Shown here: positions 61,556 to 64,000 of the stretch, piece by piece
Layout of the letters: the number at the start of each line of letters is the position of its first letter
Position numbering within the stretch: position 1 is the first letter of the stretch
From: Nageia nagi
Taxonomy: Eukaryota > Pinophyta
Assembly: GCA_050084985.1 (NCBI GenBank)
Contig: JBITNC010000002.1
Location: forward strand, 14,260,001 to 14,324,000
DNA: 64,000 nt
Reading direction: 5' to 3'
The notes under the pieces: model-generated
Database searches by the model: none
What the model saw: the letters and a program-made list of their open reading frames with translations, nothing else
What the model was told of the DNA's origin: nothing
Translations under genes and position numbers: made by a program

Positions 61556-61558
<3 letters not shown>
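60630..61558 (+). pseudogene. PMD-type gene, 3' part
   Basis: Resumes with WAYEKIVMIW, the position expected after LEV in the 5' part. Then DPIDIAMTYWVSRLYGYKYS (60700-60760) and, after broken frames, a coiled-coil-like tail (IATIEVNIERLNPFKAIISR near 61115, VDKDIIVFRRKYERTKAI near 61340). Many stops. It ends at the (TA)n tract. Whether the original gene was part of an LTR element or a host gene copy cannot be told here. Confidence 0.7.

Positions 61559-61645
<87 letters not shown>
61559..61645. repeat. (TA)n microsatellite
   Basis: About 43 uninterrupted TA units, the purest simple repeat in the window. Confidence 0.98.
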
Positions 61646-61646
<1 letters not shown>

Positions 61647-62639
61647 TCTTTTTGGCTCCCAATTTTTTGTACATTTATGAATGTATGTTCCATTTTATGT
61701 TTTATTATTTGAATGAATGATTTACTTATTTATATAATTGTACTTAAATGATTTACACTTTAAATTTCAAAGTACAAGTTTCAAAATTGCAATCAACAAG
61801 CCATATAAACCATTGCACTTTTTTAATTGCAACTTCATCACATACAAATGATAATTCAACCTATGAAATGAATGTAACAAACAAACCCAAATCATAAGCA
61901 ACATTCAATTTTACTATTCAATTCAAACTCAAAAATAAATGAAACACAAACAATCATTCCCTATTTGCAAGATATCATGAACCTAAGGGAGTTTTTCTTT
62001 TTTAATGAAAGCAAAACTTGATGATATCCCCTTCAAATATCTCAACAAACTACAAGGAAACAATATATACTATTTGTTTTTATTTTGGTCTAGTAGATGC
62101 ACACCATTAATGGTTCAAAAACAATCACATGTTAACATGGATTTTAAAAAAAGTTCAAAAAACAATGTATGAGGGTAAAGACTAGAATTTACCCATCATA
62201 CACATGAAACCATCACATGACCTTTATGACAATGAAAAATGCATATTTTACCATTTAGAAAATAACCTATATATGTTACATTACAATTTTCAATTTTGAG
62301 AAATAAATCTATGTACTTGGGATGGTTTAGCAACCCATATGCATTTTGTAGATGCAAGTACAAAAATAGGTGCCTTTCTAGTGGTATATATTACACCATT
62401 GATAATGTGTAGATAATCTTTCATGTTGTTAGCAACATTATTTCTATAAGATTATCTAGTACATTTTGTTTTCTCTCCACTACAACCCTTGCTTGCTTAT
62501 TTTTAATGTTTCTTGCATTCTCTTTTGTTAGGGAAATAATAATCCATACAATGTGAAGTGCTTACCAAACCAATGAATCCTTTTGGTTTTTGATTCATCT
62601 TTGGTAAGGAGTTCATAAATATCTCCAATTGTTCATTAT
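61646..62639. other. No gene recognised
   Basis: AT-rich, stops in all frames. It probably includes the gag/pol boundary of the gypsy element to the right, too decayed to read. Confidence 0.4.
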
Positions 62640-64000
62640 CAATATGTATAGCCCTTCTTCTAGTTTAGGATTATCATCCATTTGAATTGCTTTATTGTCA
62701 TTAAAATCCTTAATGATATTTTTTAAATCCTACAATTTTTTATTAGGTGCTTTAGTGTCCTATGATAATTGCAAAATTATTCATATCTATAATTTTCAAG
62801 AACACTATTAGGAAAGTGATGTTAAACCATAGGTGTAAGCTTAATAAGATCTTCATCTAATAACACATTAGAAAAATTATCAACAATATCAGTTAGCTTA
62901 GTAAACTTCCTTTGTGGTCTTGTCCTTTTTCTATCAACATTAGTTGTAGGATACACATGAGATTTTTCTTTCTTTTCATACACTTGTGTTTTGCCTTTCT
63001 TTTCATATGTTTGAGATTTTGGATAATATTTCTTATAAGTTTGCTTTATATGATCTTCTTTTTTTAAGAAAAATATCTATCATTTTAGCTAATGTCAATC
63101 CATTGTTAGATAGAACCCATAATTTATGCATAGGAAATAAAGCATTTGCAAAAGTATTATTTAAATCTTGTTCAGATACATAGATTTTATTAGCATTTTG
63201 TTTCCATACTTTCATAAAATTAGACATACATTGATTAGACAATTGCTTAATTTTAGAAAAATATTTGAATTGAACTTTTTATGATACTATATCTAATATT
63301 TTTCAAAAAAATTATGTATCAAATCCTCATACTTATCAATACGCTTTTCAAAAAGACTAAAGTACCATTTCAATGCATCATCTTTCAAGCTACTTGAAAT
63401 CAATTTTTCAAGCATATATTTATCATGAACATATGCAATAACTTCCTCTTGAAATTTTCTAACATGCATTTTTAGATCTTGTAAACCATCAAATTTCATA
63501 AATTTTACACTTTTTTTACCAACAAACAACTTAGAAATAATTCTATCAGTCAATGGATGCTTTAAACAACATAAGAAATCATCTTTATAATCTATATGTA
63601 TATCTTTTTCTAAATTCTTGATCCTTTCATGTATTGCCTTTCCATTATTGGGCAATTTAGGAGGTTGTTTTGGTTGTTGGTTTTGCACTATAGGCTTATT
63701 CCCTAAAGGTATATTTATCTTTAGGGATGGTGGTGGGGTTTGTGGTGGTGCATTTCTATTTTGAGAGGTTGGTTTATTTTCTTTTTCCCTTCTAAATTCA
63801 TCCTCTTTTAGTGACACAAATGGTCCAAACCATATATTCTTTCATGTTCAAGTTTATCAATAAATTCTAACATAAACTCTAATTATTGCACCTCATTATC
63901 CTTTTGAAAGTAATTGATTTCTTGAGCCTCAAAAATAGCTTCACCTTTATTTCATGATCTTATTTTGACAAATTAGAATTATGTAAATAAGCATTATTAA
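62640..64000 (-). pseudogene. gag: Ty3/gypsy gag (element F), runs off the window
   Basis: Minus strand, coding-like from the right edge (64000). Near 63900-63820 is AIFEAQEINYFQKDNEV. The open block 63817-63293 has a proline-rich linker (SQNRNAPPQTPPPSLKINIP) and the Retrotrans_gag core (SVKFMKFDGLQDLKMHVRKF, SLKDDALKWYFSLFEKRIDK, IHNFFEKY). After a frameshift it continues (VSEQDLNNTFANALF, LTLAKMIDIFL), then a basic stretch. It ends with a zinc-binding remnant near 62780-62740 (FCNYHRTLKHLIKNCRI). Protease and RT are not found to the left. A different family from C and D by sequence. Confidence 0.8.

Noticed and set aside
61403-61693. Open frame with a long Tyr-Ile run
   Set aside because: Produced by the (TA)n microsatellite.
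1-64000. Endogenous plant pararetrovirus, tRNA, rRNA or organelle insert
   Set aside because: No movement-protein or coat-protein motif, no cloverleaf or ribosomal sequence and no organelle gene was recognised on either strand; a database search would be needed to exclude decayed copies.

Overview
The window looks like intergenic DNA from a large, repeat-rich seed-plant nuclear genome. It is AT-rich and holds no intact host gene that I can support. It is filled with nested, heavily mutated LTR retrotransposons of the Ty1/copia and Ty3/gypsy superfamilies, including the Tat/Ogre-like lineage with two RNase H domains and a chromodomain-type fragment. Many premature stops sit where CAA, CAG or TGG would be expected, as in old, methylated, C-to-T decayed repeats. 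A gymnosperm or another large plant genome would fit; the species cannot be fixed from this.

Layout, left to right. 1-4768: the 3' part of a decayed LTR element (A) with three successive tandem arrays whose units can fold into hairpins, then a polypurine tract and the LTR start (4769). That LTR is split by a complete Tat-like element (4876-12029, 5-bp duplication AATAT) and resumes at 12035. The inserted element has a sense gag, no pol, and an antisense plant mobile domain (PMD) gene with its own TATA box and at least two well-supported introns. It also has a hairpin-forming tandem array. 12500-14074: remnant of an acidic PMD-type tail and a gypsy LTR. 16095-34444 (minus): a Tat/Ogre-like element (C) with gag, protease, RT, two RNase H domains, integrase and an unrecognised extra reading frame after pol. 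It is interrupted by a Ty1/copia element (B, 22804-28016, perfect AAACT duplication). 34450-36960: LTR fragment and gypsy integrase remnant. 37266-42473: an LTR element (G) whose 5' LTR end and putative primer site are tandemly duplicated, holding a chromodomain-type gypsy remnant with its LTR. 44431-45600: copia gag/protease remnant. 46098-51971 (minus): a gypsy element (D) with gag, protease and integrase but no RT. 51977-55690: repeats, another LTR of the same terminal type (E) and unassigned DNA. 55720-61550: a second PMD coding region (plus strand), split by a non-autonomous LTR element (H, 56363-60629) that shares its hairpin arrays with A in inverted orientation. 62640-64000 (minus): another gypsy gag.

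Nothing here works as an operon or pathway. The biology is in the layering of elements, the PMD gene carried by retrotransposons, the extra reading frame of element C, and the hairpin-forming tandem arrays in the non-coding 3' parts of elements. All boundaries and translations were worked out by eye, so coordinates without a duplication or a matched LTR pair are approximate.
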